DNA from: Sanderia malayensis
Taxonomy: Eukaryota > Cnidaria > Scyphozoa > Semaeostomeae > Pelagiidae
Assembly (NCBI GenBank): GCA_013076295.1
Contig: RQOL01000828.1
Coordinates: 4,957,219-5,021,218, forward strand
Reading direction: 5' to 3'
Length of the DNA: 64,000 nucleotides
Below are positions 43,901 through 57,500 of this stretch, in pieces. A program made the position numbers and the translations under genes. Numbering within the stretch: position 1 is the first letter of the stretch; every line of letters starts with the position of its first letter. The notes under the pieces were generated by a model, which had not been told where the DNA came from, did not search any database, and saw nothing but the letters and a program-made list of their open reading frames with translations.

Positions 43901-46900
43901 TTATGAAGAGATTTTATTTCAAAGGTAGTTAATAAATCACCTGTAAAAAGGTTATTAGCGAACAAATTAAACAAACACGGCTGGGAACCTGAATTACGCT
44001 GATGTAATTCGAAAGCAAGCTTGAACAAAGCTCGGTATGCAAAGTGGATTAAATCAGTATAATTGCGATTGTTCTCAATTAAATGACTTTCAACCACTTG
44101 AAAAGACAAATAAAGTGAGATATATTATCGCTAGATCAACACAATTGACTTTAGAGGTCAGGGTATACATAGTGGAATCCCAATAAAATAGAACTTGATA
44201 AAAACAGAATCATAATCAACAGAGATATACTCTAAATCGATTCCTGCCCCAAAAAGTTGCAGAGGCCAGGTGTTCAGTTTGCTAACGCGGGGAGTTCATT
44301 ACTTTGGAAATGAGATTCCCCAAATTCTCCTGAAATCCCCCTGTATATACAGAGATACATCGTTACGGCACTAGTCTTTTAGATTTGCATTCATGGTAAG
44401 CAAATCTTTGTTAAACAAAGAGTCGCGGGTCCTGTGAGCAGGTGAGCAGAGACTTAGAAAGAGAAAGATTGTGATTGACAGGTGCCCTGTCTGATCAGCT
44501 GAACGATGAACGAATAGCGTCTCGCTCGACTACAAACCACGTGCTCATAAATCGTCATCAAAGGTGGGAGCTCTAAGGGCATAAGTCATAAGTCAATACG
44601 CGTGAAAAAATCATTTACCTCGTATTCTTTGACCATGCCATGCCACTCGCAGCCGAGTCGTTTATTCATACATGTAATTGCAAGGTTCGATACTTCACGT
44701 TCAACAAAGCGGTCAGGATAAACCTAGAAAAATAAACACAGCAAAAATTGACATCAAATGGACAGTTAAAGATGTGATACGATGTAAGAGAATGTACAGA
44801 ACAGGTGCGTGATGATGGGACTAAATTAGTAAACAAACGTGCATTTGTAATGTAATTTTGTTTACAAGTGTAGTTTTACATGTATTTGCCGATCGGCGTT
44901 ATTTCATTCTGGTACAATTTCACCCAACTTTTCCAAAGTACACTCTTTTTTACAACTATTACAATGGCTAACAGAACAAATTTGGATCAGTGTATTTAAA
45001 ACCATTTCCTGTGAAAAGCACACCAATTCAAAAATAAAAAACGCCTGCTAAAAATAATAGTTTCACAAGGTCAAATATTCTTAAATTTCACGAATTTAGC
45101 CTCATTATTCTTATAAAGTTTATTCTGATGAAAAAAGAGTGTAGGTATTAATTAGTGTCATTATATTTGATTAGCGATCGTAGCATGGTTTGGGGAGGAG
45201 TTCTTGTCAAGTGTGAGCGAGTTTATCCGGGTTAATTTTAGCCCACGCGTCGCATTTTGTGGTTGTTGCAGTTCAGCGTGTGCTCGCTCAGCTGCAAGTG
45301 ATTGAAATTGAACCGACAAGTGTTAACGTCTGCACAAGGAGTAAAACGTTTGTTCAGTACAATGTGCACGCAAACTTTTCCCATGCAAACAAAGTTAATC
45401 CAATACAGTATAAATGTAGTCCAAGTTCCATGACAGGTGGCTAAAAGAGAACGGCTTCGCTTTTTGTCCGAATTTGTCCCAAAAGAAGGCGAGCTTGTGA
45501 TATATGAAAACAAAACAAGTTTTGATATTTTTGCGAAAGATCGTGTTGACTGTGGTTCTGGCCTTGAAGTTCATTAAATTATTTTCATAAAACAATGCAA
45601 GTCTAAATTATGCCGAAACATGAAATTTTAAGCATATTTCTTCCCAAGAAACTCATATTTAAAACGCTTAATGAAAATATTAAAATGGGTGAAGCGTCCA
45701 AGGAATGTCTAGGTATTGTTTATGCAAACTATATCTTGCCGAGGTCTAGGACCACTTCTATGTTGCAATAAACTTGCCCACGAGCATACGTGCGGGCCTG
45801 TATGTAAATCAGGTTAAAAACTCTCAAACCAAAAATTAAAGTGAGAACAAAAGCAAGTTCTGGACGGGGTGTGAAATTTACATCACCTATTTTGGAAGCT
45901 CACGAGGCAACGTCGGTTGGGTCATACGAAAACTTGTTTTGAGTAAAAAGGGAAACCCCGTGGCAGTGAATGAAAAAGGGGAAAAACCGTGGCGTAAAGG
46001 GGAAAAACCTTGGCCGAAGAACGCAAGAACAATGGAAAGGAATCACCGGCCGAAGGGATTTTCCCGTGGCCTGAAAGATTATTGTTTGTTTTGAATGGAC
46101 TCACGAGCCAAACCCATGAGGTCAGCCAGCTGAAACGGATGAATAATTGAGTCAAAATAGCCGTCCACGCTGCAATTAAACAACCCGCCTTATTCGAGGG
46201 GGGCGTTTGCAAAAAAGTGCAGTCATTCCCCTGACTGGGGACGTTAAAAAAACCCCTTTGCCGAGGCATTTTCCCAACAGGACATAAATTGTTTGTCGCG
46301 GGGGTATTTTCAGATGCGAATTGCCTTGTCATGAAAGTAATTCTCAGAAAATCGACAGGGTTATTTCACAGAAGGAAGAAACCAGTTTGCTTATTGCACT
46401 TCACACTTGCAATGCAATGCAGGAAAGAACGAAATTTTGAATAGATAAATATGTACAAATAAGGTGAATTAAATAGCGTGACTAATAAATGCCACAGTTT
46501 CCACAGAGAAGAATTGCCTTCGAAAATCGGGTTTATAAAGAGTAAGGAGCTTCTTATCCATTCACTAGTGTAGTAAATTATACTCTCCATTCGATAAGAA
46601 ATTAAATTGTTTATGTTGTCCACTCAAAGTTTTTAATTTTTCATGAATTTTGATCTTACAAAATGGAGCAACCCAAAACCATGCCATGCTGAGCTTTTTA
46701 AATTCATCAACTAATTACTGAAAATTCTTAGATTTCTGCACTCTATATTTTGGAAAACATTTGGGCAGGGTGGCATGAGTAGACAACTTTGTTTGAGAAA
46801 ATTGGGTGAAATTGTTCACAAAATACTGATATTGAGCTGTTTTTGAACCAGGAGTTACTAAACATTACATCCTGTAAACCTTCAAATATTTCAACTAGAT

Positions 46901-47644
46901 TTGTATTCAATGTGAAGCTTTTTAAAAACGCTATGGCATGCAGTTGATAAATAGAATAAAATCAAACAAACTACTGATATATGTTAAACCTTGCTGCTAT
47001 TTGCATTACATTCACTACACAACTTCAATATCTTGATATTTTAGCAGGGTGGGGTTTAATCAAAGGGGGCAGGAGCTTATTTAAGGACTTACATATATGC
47101 AGCATATATCAAATTTGTTGAACCAAGTGAAAGAATTGACAAACATACCGCAGTAACCAGGGCTCCATCTTCGGGGCAGACAAAACTATCAGAAGACCTG
47201 AAATAAAAGAAATAGAGTGTCAAATTGTGTCAAATTCAAAATCTTCAGTTTGTGTGAATCCTCAAATAAACCCCCACATACAAAAACCTTCTCTCAAATA
47301 AGCCTTCAGGGGGCTAATTTCAAAATATGAAGGGCAAACTAACTATAATATGACTGGGGTATGGGTAATTAATTTAGGATTCCTCCAAATGAATGATGCT
47401 TGACTTTAAAGAGCCGAAAGCAAATGAAGACTGGCTTAAAATCAGTGACAGTGACAGTTCCAGCAATCAAGTTTTAGTAGTAAACAACTTAGTTTACAGA
47501 CCCTTTTTTTTCTTTCACACAACTTTGACAACATCGATGGCCACATTCTGTCTGAACTGGGCTTCTTAGTAATAATTTACATATGGTACACAAATAATGT
47601 GTACCCACCGGATTTTCTTCAAAGTTAAACTCAATACCAGGCAT
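34912..47644 (-). CDS. TNF receptor-associated factor, TRAF3-like
   Basis: Exons, 5' to 3': 47644-47502, 47197-47149, 44723-44619, 43816-43652, 43018-42944, 37231-37151, 35976-34912. They give 560 aa; human TRAF3 is 568. TRAFs are adaptors and E3 ligases that bind receptor tails and steer NF-kB and interferon-type signalling. Order: a RING (CTIC...CGHRCCQSC, residues about 19-65), TRAF-type zinc fingers (for example CPNADCGVICRRRDLKKH), a coiled coil, and a C-terminal MATH/TRAF-C domain with FRPDPSSSSFQ and MNIASGCPLF. The MATH motifs resemble TRAF2/3/5 more than TRAF4 or TRAF6. The last RING ligand pair reads CPED, not CPxC. The start is uncertain because the frame stays open upstream; I chose the Met just before the RING. 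The 5.7-kb fifth intron carries the 71-bp satellite. Confidence 0.93.
37428..37804. mobile_element. TA-flanked inverted-repeat element, family A copy 3 (TAAGCAAC type)
   Basis: A 377-bp element in TRAF intron 5, flanked by TA. Ends are cac plus a T-run plus gataagcaac, and the complement. The interior repeats gttgctta and taagcaac. It has the same architecture as the copy at 6648, but the internal 8-mer carries C at its variable position throughout. Confidence 0.75.
38169..41370. repeat. 71/82-bp satellite with higher-order structure, about 43 units
   Basis: Tandem units of 71 bp (tatgacatcacagcaacttc onward), with an 82-bp variant that duplicates aaaccatgcat. Variants (aac/acc, gtgt/gcat, gcag/ccag) recur in ordered blocks. 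A marker variant (ctctatgag) occurs at 38952, 40143 and 41121, and the 1191-bp block between the first two is repeated almost exactly. The array sits inside TRAF intron 5. Confidence 0.96.
41830..41883. repeat. Perfect 23-bp hairpin, 8-nt loop
   Basis: Arms catagacataagagaaaact plus ttt and the exact complement, with loop ctcttatg. It lies in TRAF intron 5. Size and near-zero mismatch would suit a small-RNA precursor or a MITE remnant; the sequence alone does not decide. Confidence 0.7.
42311..42600 (-). other. TATA promoter plus 53-codon open frame, probable retroelement or unknown small gene
   Basis: On the minus strand a TATA box (complement of 42591-42598, reading ctatataa) is followed, after about 120 bp, by an ATG at 42472. 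The frame from there has 53 codons, beginning MASTDNVAEAPASSRRQMLV and stopping at 42311. The predicted leader is GC-richer than its surroundings. The peptide matches nothing I recognise. A TATA-driven start with a short first frame would suit a retrotransposon leader or a small gene. It lies in TRAF intron 5 and shares the TRAF orientation. Confidence 0.35.
43110..43513. mobile_element. TA-flanked inverted-repeat element, family A copy 2 (TAAGGAAC type)
   Basis: A 404-bp element in TRAF intron 4. Ends are cacgc plus a T-run, and ataaggaacc on the complement at the right. The interior repeats aaggaac and ggttcctta. The left TA has decayed to TG. Length and layout match the copy at 6648. Confidence 0.75.
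45945..46020. repeat. Short degenerate repeat (aaaggggaaaaaccgtggc)
   Basis: About four degenerate copies of an 18-20 bp unit in TRAF intron 2. No further structure seen. Confidence 0.5.
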
Positions 47645-48050
47645 TTCGTTTCCACTGTTTAGAGTTGAATTTACTTTGAACCAAAATTTAAGTCTAGAAA
47701 GCAAAAGTACTTGATAAAAATCATTTTTATTTGGTGAAAATTCGCTTTCATCTTGGAAGGTGAGGTCTGTATAGCCCATGGGATTATCTAAGAAGTGTGA
47801 CCTGGGTCTTTCTTCTCTATGTGACCAAACTTTGTGATTCCTTCGTGATGCCTGGAATTACAGAGAGTTGGCAATACTCCCCTCACAGTTTCTGTGACAA
47901 GTTTGGACTGCAGCTAGAGCCCACAACTCTCTTTGATCAAGAGCTGAGTGACCTAACCAGTCAGCCATCCTTGCACATCCTATTATAACAAAAATCACAC
48001 GATGTCATAAAAATATAGTATATTATTCTACTAGAGATGAATATAGCTGT

Positions 48051-48300
48051 TTAATTTTTCTTTCTCTGCGTAGGTATATAATACATATATATTACACAAT
48101 AATAAATGGTAAATGCAGAAAATAATAGAAATGAACTTCCTAGATGAAATGCTTTGTCCCTAAGACATGGAAACAGTTTAGTTTTGGGGGCACAGTTCAA
48201 CCAACTTTGATTGTACCCTTCTCCTTCATAATCATCATGATCATAAATGCAAATTGCACTACCTATTTTACAAGGTATGGCAGCAAACGAGATTATAAAA
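48051..48300 (-). other. Possible exon resembling a beta/gamma-crystallin motif (doubtful)
   Basis: A minus-strand frame has a hydrophobic stretch, then ICIYDHDDYEGEGYNQSW with Cys on both sides. The spacing (Y-x6-G) recalls a Greek-key motif or a small secreted Cys protein. No ATG precedes it in frame; the open frame begins at a TTG. No partner exon was found. It may be chance. Confidence 0.2.
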
Positions 48301-49486
48301 AGATAGATAAGCTGAACTAAAGCCAACTAAAGAAAGATGAAAACAAAAGTGCATGGGAAAGAAACAAACTATTATAATAAAAGCACTAATTGTGTTGGAC
48401 TGGACTTGGAACATTCAGTTATTTATTCATAGAGAGGAAGCTCGTTTGAATTTGTTGCATCAATAATGAATTTGGCAAGGGAGTGAAATAATATTAAGAT
48501 CAACGCAACTCATGATTTTAGAGAACTGTATGCATTTCCGGTGAAAGTTAACACTAGCTAAAGTTAAAAGTAGCTCTTTATAGGCGTATCATAATCATAG
48601 AAATGTTATAAGTGATAACATTTCTAACATTTCAGTCCTTGATAACATTTATTGCTAACCTCCTTCTTAAGAGACTGTAAGTTCAAACTCCTAACACGAC
48701 AATATTGTAAGCTATGTCCACGTAGAGAAAAGCTATGGCCTAATATAGCTAATATCGTATTGCCATGGGTCTCAACGTCTAAAGTTAAAAAAATACCTTG
48801 CTACCCCCCTCAATCGATCACCATTGGAAAGCGAAAGACATTGAAGGCATTTCCAACAGGCTCATGATAAAAAAAACTCTGCTTGGCAAGTTCAGTTCGG
48901 TCTCGGTCCAGCATCCATTATGTCCAGTCCAGTCCACTGGTGTGTGTGGTGTGGGTGGTGCAATGCAAAGTGGAAATAAGTGCATGCAGTGCATTGTCTT
49001 GTCGTGCTCTTGAATCAGGTGGCTGGTGTGCGCTTCGCACGTGCCCTCCCGATGTCGTTAACTAACCGCCAAATTCGAAAATTCGAAATCAATTCTTTTC
49101 TTGTTCAAGCTCCAACCCAGGCTCAAATTTTTGAGAACAAGATCTATTTTTTCATATCCTGTATCCTCTTATTGTGCTGTTGTTGGTTTAGTTTCTATGA
49201 TGCTATGATAAAACGTGAAACCAAGTTTCTCTTCTCTGGGACAGCCGAACAACGACTCTCTTCTTCTGGCTAAATCTCGAATTAAAGCGATCTTTGAATA
49301 TCTCGTACTGATGGCCACGTGAATCCTCAATTTTGAAGAAAACATCTTGGTTCATTGAAATATTTAAAAACCAGAATCATGTCTTCTATCTTGCGTCTAT
49401 ATTCAAGGGAAGGGAGCTGAAGAAATCTTTCTTTGGGTATAGCACAAATGTCTAATCTTTGATACTAACTTTGCTGGTGTTTTCTG

Positions 49487-49672
49487 GACATGCCAGAACA
49501 CACCGGAGACATACCGGAACATGCCAGAACAATTCAAGAACAAGCCAAAAAGCCAATAACAATCCATTTTATTGGCTTTTTTACGATTATTTAGACCCGT
49601 TTTTTGGCGTGTTCTGAGCTTCTTCTTGGAGTACTTGTTCTTGGATTGTTCTGGCATGTTCCGGTGTGTTCC
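49487..49672. repeat. Imperfect palindromic element
   Basis: The left arm (acatgccagaacacaccgga onward) and the right arm (ending tgttctggcatgttccggtg) are imperfect complements around a centre near 49565, where aaaagccaataa pairs with ttattggctttt. It probably represents a decayed foldback element. Confidence 0.6.
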
Positions 49673-51557
49673 GTCTTTTAGTAGCGTCGCTTCTTTTTAT
49701 CTTCCTTTCTTCTTTGGGAGCTCCCTATTAATTAAGCTCATCGTCAGCTTTGCTAAAAAGGGAGCTTAGAGATACCATCGTGCAATACACTTGATGATAC
49801 CAACATATAGTTGCATTCTATAACTCGAGAAAGAATCTTATAACCAACGTTGCACAATAAGCCCTGAGTGTACCACAGAGACTTCTCACTTGTTTCATGT
49901 CGTTTCCAGTGGTGATTTCTAAGGGGGGCGCATATATGATGAATTTGGGGGGGCTCAGCCCCCCAAACAATCTCTGTATCTGTGCTCTGCAAAATTTCTC
50001 GTTATCCAAAAGTTAAAGTTTAAAGGCCTCGTTTGTAAAGATTCTGATGTCCGTTGCATGGCAGATGTTAATTCTCGCATCGTCGGTGTCTTATTCAGTT
50101 GTTTCCATCCCTTTAAAGGTTTATAAACCATTGTTTGGTCTGGTTTGGTTTTTGGGAGCACTGTTTTTCATATTGGCGCCAATGAAAATATGGGTGTGGT
50201 CACAAAAAACCACACCCACTTTGGAGGTGTTGCTTTTGGAGTCCCCCTTGTTAATATTTTTAGAAATCACCACTGGTCGTTTCCTACTCGTTTCATGTCG
50301 TTTCCTACTCGTTTCATGTCGTTTCATGTTTTAGCAACTATACGCTTTTTAATCGTTTTAAAAGTATTTCCGTTTTCGACTAGGGCATACATAACCATCC
50401 ATTGAAGACTGGCTTCACTCATTTTTTGAAAATAAGTGTGTTATTGAATTTTAAGGTTCTATTATTTCATCTGACAATTACCAACCTTATAATGTTGTGA
50501 TTGCTAAAACTGTTAATACTTTCTGTTGTAAGTAAAAGTAAGCACTTATGATCAATGTTTGGAACTGCTTGATAGCCGGGTAGAACCAATTTTGTGAATA
50601 AAACATAGATTGTTAATAAGAGCAAAGCCTGCAGCATGTCAATATCACTTCACCAAGAGTTCAACGTTATCTGAAAATAAAACAACCAAATTAAGTAATT
50701 AGTAAAAATGCAGCTAATTCAACTAACTTTACTTACATACACACACAACCCCAAATCCACATCCACAATTTCAGTACTTGATTGGGAGAAGAGCACACTG
50801 TAGTATACATTGAATAACTTTCCCACATTGAATCGTGTCACAAATATTTGCATCATTAGCTGGCACATTTCATCATTTCACAAATGTTTGTACCATGACT
50901 GGATGAAAAGGTACATGATTCACTCTACCTTGTGATCACCATCACGATTCAATGCAAATAAACAGTAAGAAAAGAATTCTCAACTCCATGCCGTGTCATT
51001 TGAGCAAAATGCTGTATGCGATGTTCAGTATACCTATTGGCGTTAAAGTGTCAACTCCATCCAAGTCTTCGTATTTAAAAAAATTACACGTTTTTCAAAA
51101 TACAATCGAAACTGCCCTATTTTCCTGTTGTACCAGACCAGGTGACAAGGTTTCTTAAGCTTGACGGAAAGTATAATTTTCTTGCTATCTTAGGGGTCCG
51201 TTTCTCATAAAAAAATGCGCGTAATTTTAAATCTAACTTTCCTCATAAAATTAACTACTAACAATGAAAGTATAAAATTCGCACACACCTTTTACTTCGC
51301 GTTTATTGTTTTCTGCATTTTCTACAGCTTTCATTTTGAAAAACTCGAACTAACGAACAACAAATTTGGAATTTGGATGGCACTCTTCGCTATATCCCCA
51401 GGGTTATCCCCTTACCGTAAATCCTCGAATAAGCCCCCCTGGAAAATTCAATGACGTGACGTAATGTTATGTTGAGTTTTGTGTCGTCATCGTGGTGTGG
51501 TGGGAGGGAAGGGAAACGAATGAAGGGAAGTTGTTGTTGCTTTTGTCAAGTCGAAAG

Positions 51558-54500
51558 ATGCCTTTCAGGACGTTCAGAAATGCATTCAGGAACCTAATCC
51601 AACTAGAAAATTTACGTGGAGCGCAAAGAAATGCAAGATTCACCTACCGAACATCTAAAGCTGGCGTTTCTGTTTCGAGTCATGGTGTATTTGCACGTTG
51701 TATTGGAAAGGCCCGAAGAAGTGCTAGGCCGCCGCTGTCTTCATGGGCTTCGTGGGGAAATACTGCTCATCAAACTGTATCAAAATTGTTTGCATTGAGA
51801 GTAAACAGCGGGTTTAGCGCTTTGTATGGTATGTTACATGTTTGAAAATTTCATTTAAACGAAGACGACAATCTGATTTTAACGTTCATGTTGTCGGAAA
51901 GGGAAATGGAAATGAACTACCGTAATGCTTCGATTAAACGCCCGGGGCGTTTATTAAATTTTTGATATTTTAGGAGGGCTTCTATTCGAGGAGGCGTTTA
52001 AAAGAGGGAGGGGTTCATTAATAAACATCTAATGATGATCTCATTTAGAGTGAAACTTTGGTGTTTAATGAAAAATTCTAATATAGGGGGCTTTTATTCG
52101 AGGGGGGTAAAAGAAGAGGGCATTTAATCGAAGCATTACAGTACTTTTTAGCCCGATACAGCCGAATCCCGGGCTAAAAAGTAGTTGATGAAAAGGAAAA
52201 GGGGAGAGAATGAGGATAGAAGGATAGCACAGTGCAACACAAGAGTAACACCACTACAAAAATTACAGCATTGGTGAAAGGATTATTGACTACATGCCAA
52301 AAATGATTAATACAATAATATTAATATTGACTACATGATTAATAGTCCATGCCAAAAATTACATCACCCCCTGGCTGAGAAATTTTAAAAAATCTTCAAA
52401 ATTTGGTGCTTTGTATAACAATCCCTCACATTTGAAGAAGGATTCAAGGATTTACTGTAGTATAGGCTTGGATGCAGTGTATGAACTATAAGACAACAGC
52501 TTGAATTGAAAAATTTTAGCATCCTTCCATGCCAATCTTTCTAGGCTCTGCAATTCAATATATACAGAGTTTCAGAAGACTCTCAGCCCTACCGATGTTT
52601 GGAGCCTTTGCTTATTACCAAGGTAATACATCACTCTTTTTCTTTTGTTAATTATCTCAATATTAATGTGTGTATTATCACTTCATAGCAGATATATCAC
52701 ACATGTAATTCCATAAACAATGTGTGCTTTCATTGCAGGTTGTGCAAGTGAATCTGATAGAGCACCATATAAACCACCCATCACTGAACTATTTGAAGCT
52801 GTGAAGCAAAACTTGTTTTCAACAGAGAAGGTAAATGTTAAGCATATTCAAAGCATAGGCTATGTGCTATTGATTCTAGATGTGCTCATCCCTGTAGATC
52901 CAATACAAAACCTTTTATTGTAAAGATGTACTCTTCAAATACTATAATGGCCAAAAATTTGGGGACACTTATGAATTTTCCTAGTTTCACATGTATGGCC
53001 CTTCCTTCCCCAAACAATGTTGTCTCTAGAGAAAGGTGTATGCAATATTGACAACGTTTTCTTTGTAAATTGACCACAAGGGTCTGATGAATAGACAATC
53101 ATTGTTTTAGTGGGGGGGGGGAGAGAGCTCAATTAGAGGTTACAAGTTTGTAGGTCTATCTATGGCATTTTTATCACACTTTTAACTATTGTCTCAAGGG
53201 CTTTTATCCACTTTTACGGATTTGTTCATGACTTTTGTGTGATTTATCTTCTATAAAAGTACTATATCAATAGTCTTTTTTTTGAGATAATATTTTCTGG
53301 CATGTTTTACTGCTTCCTGGTCATCTCAGACTCCATGAGTTGTTTTATTTATTGCATTTAAATATTTATTCCCTTTTTAGGTTGCATCAACTTTCCCGGC
53401 TGACTTCAAACCAAGTCGAAATCTTGATGATTATGAGTTAACAGAAAGGCTTGGCAATCCCTCTTCATCTGCAGCCATTTATTCTGCTGTACACAAAGGT
53501 CAACAGGTGGATATTGTAGTCCTTGATGTATTGTTGATGCTATTTCTATGCATGGTACTTAATAATATAAGTATGCTGGATGTATTGCATGCACAGTGTA
53601 TGATATAATTACTTATTTGTATCTATTATGTTTATTATTTTAATTAATCACATGTATCACTTTCTATTTTTAGCTGGCCATGAAGATTATGTTCAACTTT
53701 GAGTTTGCTTCTAATAGCTATGCATTGCAAAAGGTTTGTAGTAGAGTTATTGATAAATAAAGCTGCATTTTAATAAAGGTATACTTTAGGTTAGGTTGTA
53801 TGTGCATTGCACATACATTTGGTTGGTTGTGGTGTGGTCATGCCAAGCTTGATTGATACAAATTTAAGATAATATATTAAAACAGAATATGTATTCTCCT
53901 GGAATTTATCTTCGAAAAATGCACATTTTTGACAATAATGTTTATAATTCATGTAAAACTGAATGTAAAACTTTTTCATGGTTCTTTATAATTCACTTTT
54001 TTGTCAGGGTTTTCACAAGGAATGCAAAGTTGTCACTCAAGACAATAGAGGAATCCAAGAAGGTATTTTTGTCATCCAAAGCCCATTCTTTTATTTTTTT
54101 ATCTTTGTTTTCTACGAGATTATACGAGGTTGCAAGTTTAATCTCAGTATTTACCTTCACACAAAGACCTGTTTTACTCCAAAATATGAATATTTGTATG
54201 ATGAAATACAGTAGAAACATAGTTTTAAAGTATATGCTAGTGCAAGAAATTCGTTTGAGTTAGAGGGAGAGAGAGAGTCTTAGGTTGGAAGTTTTTTGGG
54301 TATTGAGAAGAGGAATGCACTGCCTATACTGCACCCACCACCCAGTAGACTGACATATTCAAGTTTATTACATTAGCATTCCCGTGCATTGTGCGCTACA
54401 ACTGGGAGATCTTCGCATATTTTGACGTGTGCGTACTCTTTCTTCTTTCAGACTTGGAAAGTTTGCCAGCACACCCAAACATCATCCAAATCCTCGATGC

Positions 54501-57500
54501 GTTCGACCAAGAGACACCGTGTCCCGCGGACGCGCTGAACAGCTACCCGCACGCGCTTCCCCCGCGCCTCTCGCGCGACGGTTTCGGTCGCAACAAGACA
54601 CTGTGCCTCGTCATGCCCAAATACGACTGCACTTTGAAAGAATACGTGAATACGAGACATTCAAGCAAAGAGAGGCTCGGTGAACACGAGGCTATGCTCT
54701 TGTTAGCGCAGTTACTGGAAGGTGTTGCGCACTTGGTTGATAACAATGAGGCTCACAGAGACCTGAAAAGTGACAATGTTTTGCTAAGGCTAAGCAATTG
54801 TGATGTTGGAATTGGAAACTGTCCTCAGCTGGTTATAGCTGATTTTGGTTGTTGTCTTGCGGATGCTAGGCTGGGAATGAAACTACCTTTTGAGTCCTTG
54901 TACGTGGACAGAGGAGGCAACAGTGCGTTGATGGCACCAGAGGTTTGTATTCTGTGTACGCATTTGGGTTTCTTTTTATATTCCTGCTACGATTCGCTAC
55001 AAGGTGAAGTACAGTTACTGATGATGTTATTGCCACGAGGTAAGGCTTGGATGGTGTCGACTCGTTGAATAAGGCTCCACGATATGTTTTGGACCACATT
55101 TACAAGTATGCGAAGACTGAGTGTTTTTAATGGGTTTCATATAGTTGGGATTTTTAAGTACAACAAGCCTCAATTGGGAACTAGTTAATGTGAAACTTAG
55201 TTCTAAAAGCTAAACGTTAATCCTAGAGCCAACCCTACAACTAAACTTCCCGTATGTTTTATTATTTTATATTGCATTTAAAGTAAATGGACGTGTCATC
55301 TTTATTAGTCAATTGTTGCTGAGCTTAAAGCCTGGTTTCCATATAGTCGCTGAAGTCGCTGAAGTCGCCAGGATCGCTCAAAAATGGGTTCAGCGACCAC
55401 AGCGACTCCAGCAACAGTCTGTCTCCATTTGATCGCTGAGGGTCGCTCGAGTCAAGAACAACGCGGTCCAGAGATCTGGGCCTAGCAATTGAAATTGCGC
55501 GAGCAATGCCTTGCAATTGGCGTGCACTCAACCGTGGGTCGCTGAGGGTCGCTGAGATAGAACTTCAGCGATCCCAGCGACTGGGTCGCCAGGGTCGTTG
55601 AGGGTCGCCAGCAAAATAAATTAGTTTGTTTCCATAAAGTCGCTGGGGTCGCTGAACCCGTTTTTGAGCGATCCTGGCGACTTCAGCGACTTCAGCGACT
55701 ATATGGAAACCAGGCTTTATGGAAACAAACTAATTTATTTTGCTGGCGACCCTCAACGACCCTGGCGACCCAGTCGCTGGGATCGCTGAAGCTCTATCTC
55801 AGCGACCCTCAGCGACCCACGGTTGAGTGCATTCAAAAAAATATTACTGCCAGAAAGCACAGCGCAATTTTAATTGCTAGGCCCAGATCTCTGGACCGCG
55901 TTGTTCTGGACTCGAGCGACTCTCAGCGATCAAATGGAGACAGACTGTTGCTGGAGTCGCTGTGGTCGCTGAACCTGTTCTTGAGCGATCCTGGCGACTT
56001 CAGCGACTATATGGAAACCAGGCTTAATTTAATTGTTGTTTTGACCTTTTAGATAGCTTCGATGAAACCAGGCCGTGGAAAATTTCTCGACTACACCAAA
56101 TCGGATGGTGAGGCTCTGTTTATTAAGCTACTTTTTTAATTTGACGTATTCCTGTTATATCACAAGCATCTAAGTAGATGCGCGACTTAAATGAGCTTTG
56201 TAGCTGCAGGCTACGATGCCTTGAAGGTAATAGCATCAAACCAAACCAAAGCTATATACTATAGAGCTGTGCGCCGTGTTTTGTGTATCAAATTAGCATG
56301 GAGAGTCATTCATCCGTAATCCTTCGTATTTTACTCTCGGCTAACTTCAACACATTTTGGAAACGGCTAAACTAGTAGGTATAGACAAATGAGTAGATAG
56401 ATAAACTGTATTTACAGAGGCTGAACCAGGTTAGTCTGACGGCTAACTTCAATGTCTTGTATTATATCTTAGAAGTATAATATTAGTAGCTACAAAGTTT
56501 GGTCGACTCTTTTTGTCACGAACCTACAGGAGACTTATGATGAGTTTTCACGAAATCTGATTTTGTTTTAGTTTGGGCATGTGGAGCATTGGCATATGAG
56601 ATATTTGGGTGTGTGAACCCGTTTACAACTGGCTTTCTTGACAGTCGGTTTTACGAGGACAGTCAACTACCAGAACTTCCAAGGTATAACAAACACGAAT
56701 TGCTTTCATTGCTTAATAAATTCATATGCTAGGCAAGGCTCATTCGCTATTTCTAAAGCAAATTTTATATCGGTCAGGCTAAACCTCGTTGTTTTCTACA
56801 CTGCAGTGTACAACCATTTGTGACCAAGCTCGTGCATCTACTGCTGCGAAAGGACCCGAGCCAAAGGCCGATGGCCACAGAAGCTGTTACTATGGTTATG
56901 CTAATGTTGTATGCACCAAACTCGTGGCTGCTGTCTGGCAATTTCGACTTGATAAAAGAAGCAGATGTGGACGCGTAAGTGAATGCATTCTGTTTGCTAT
57001 GCCATTTGGAGGATATTTCTTGGGTTCATTTCGTTCTCTGAGTTTAATATAACATTGACTGTGCCTTCGTCTATGGTGGTCAGGCTAAAGACTTTGCTCT
57101 CCGTCTCGAACTCTTGAAAGGAGGAGGCGATTTTTTGGGACAGAAAGTTCCAACTGCGCTTTATTCGATCCCCACTCCACCCGAGACGATATTGCTCTGC
57201 TAAACCAAAGTCGATAGAAGGGACAATTGACTTTGGCCAAACAGACCTTAGTTGTCACCAGTCACCATACAGATGGAAATGTTGTCATTATCATACATGC
57301 CTTTCTCAAAAGAGTGGACATAAAGGATTCGTGCAGAATTTGAAAAATTGAAAGTGCCCCGGGATTTTTATTGCTTTCGCATGTTGCACGTTCTGTCAAA
57401 TTCTCATCGTTCCAAAAGTCTTATTATTATTTATTTTGTTCCTCAGATGGTTACTTACACTCTGTTTAACCACGTGTGGTGAAGAGCGGAGGTTCTCCAA

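Larger units (their letters stand above)
47645..51557. other. TRAF to PINK1 intergenic region
   Basis: Between the TRAF RING exon and PINK1 exon 1, transcribed divergently. I see an imperfect hairpin (about 49487-49672), an inverted 17-bp pair (49907 and 50260), a family C end (tacggta-like, 51415) and many random frames. A doubtful crystallin-like frame on the minus strand at 48051-48300 is described separately. No confident gene. Confidence 0.45.
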
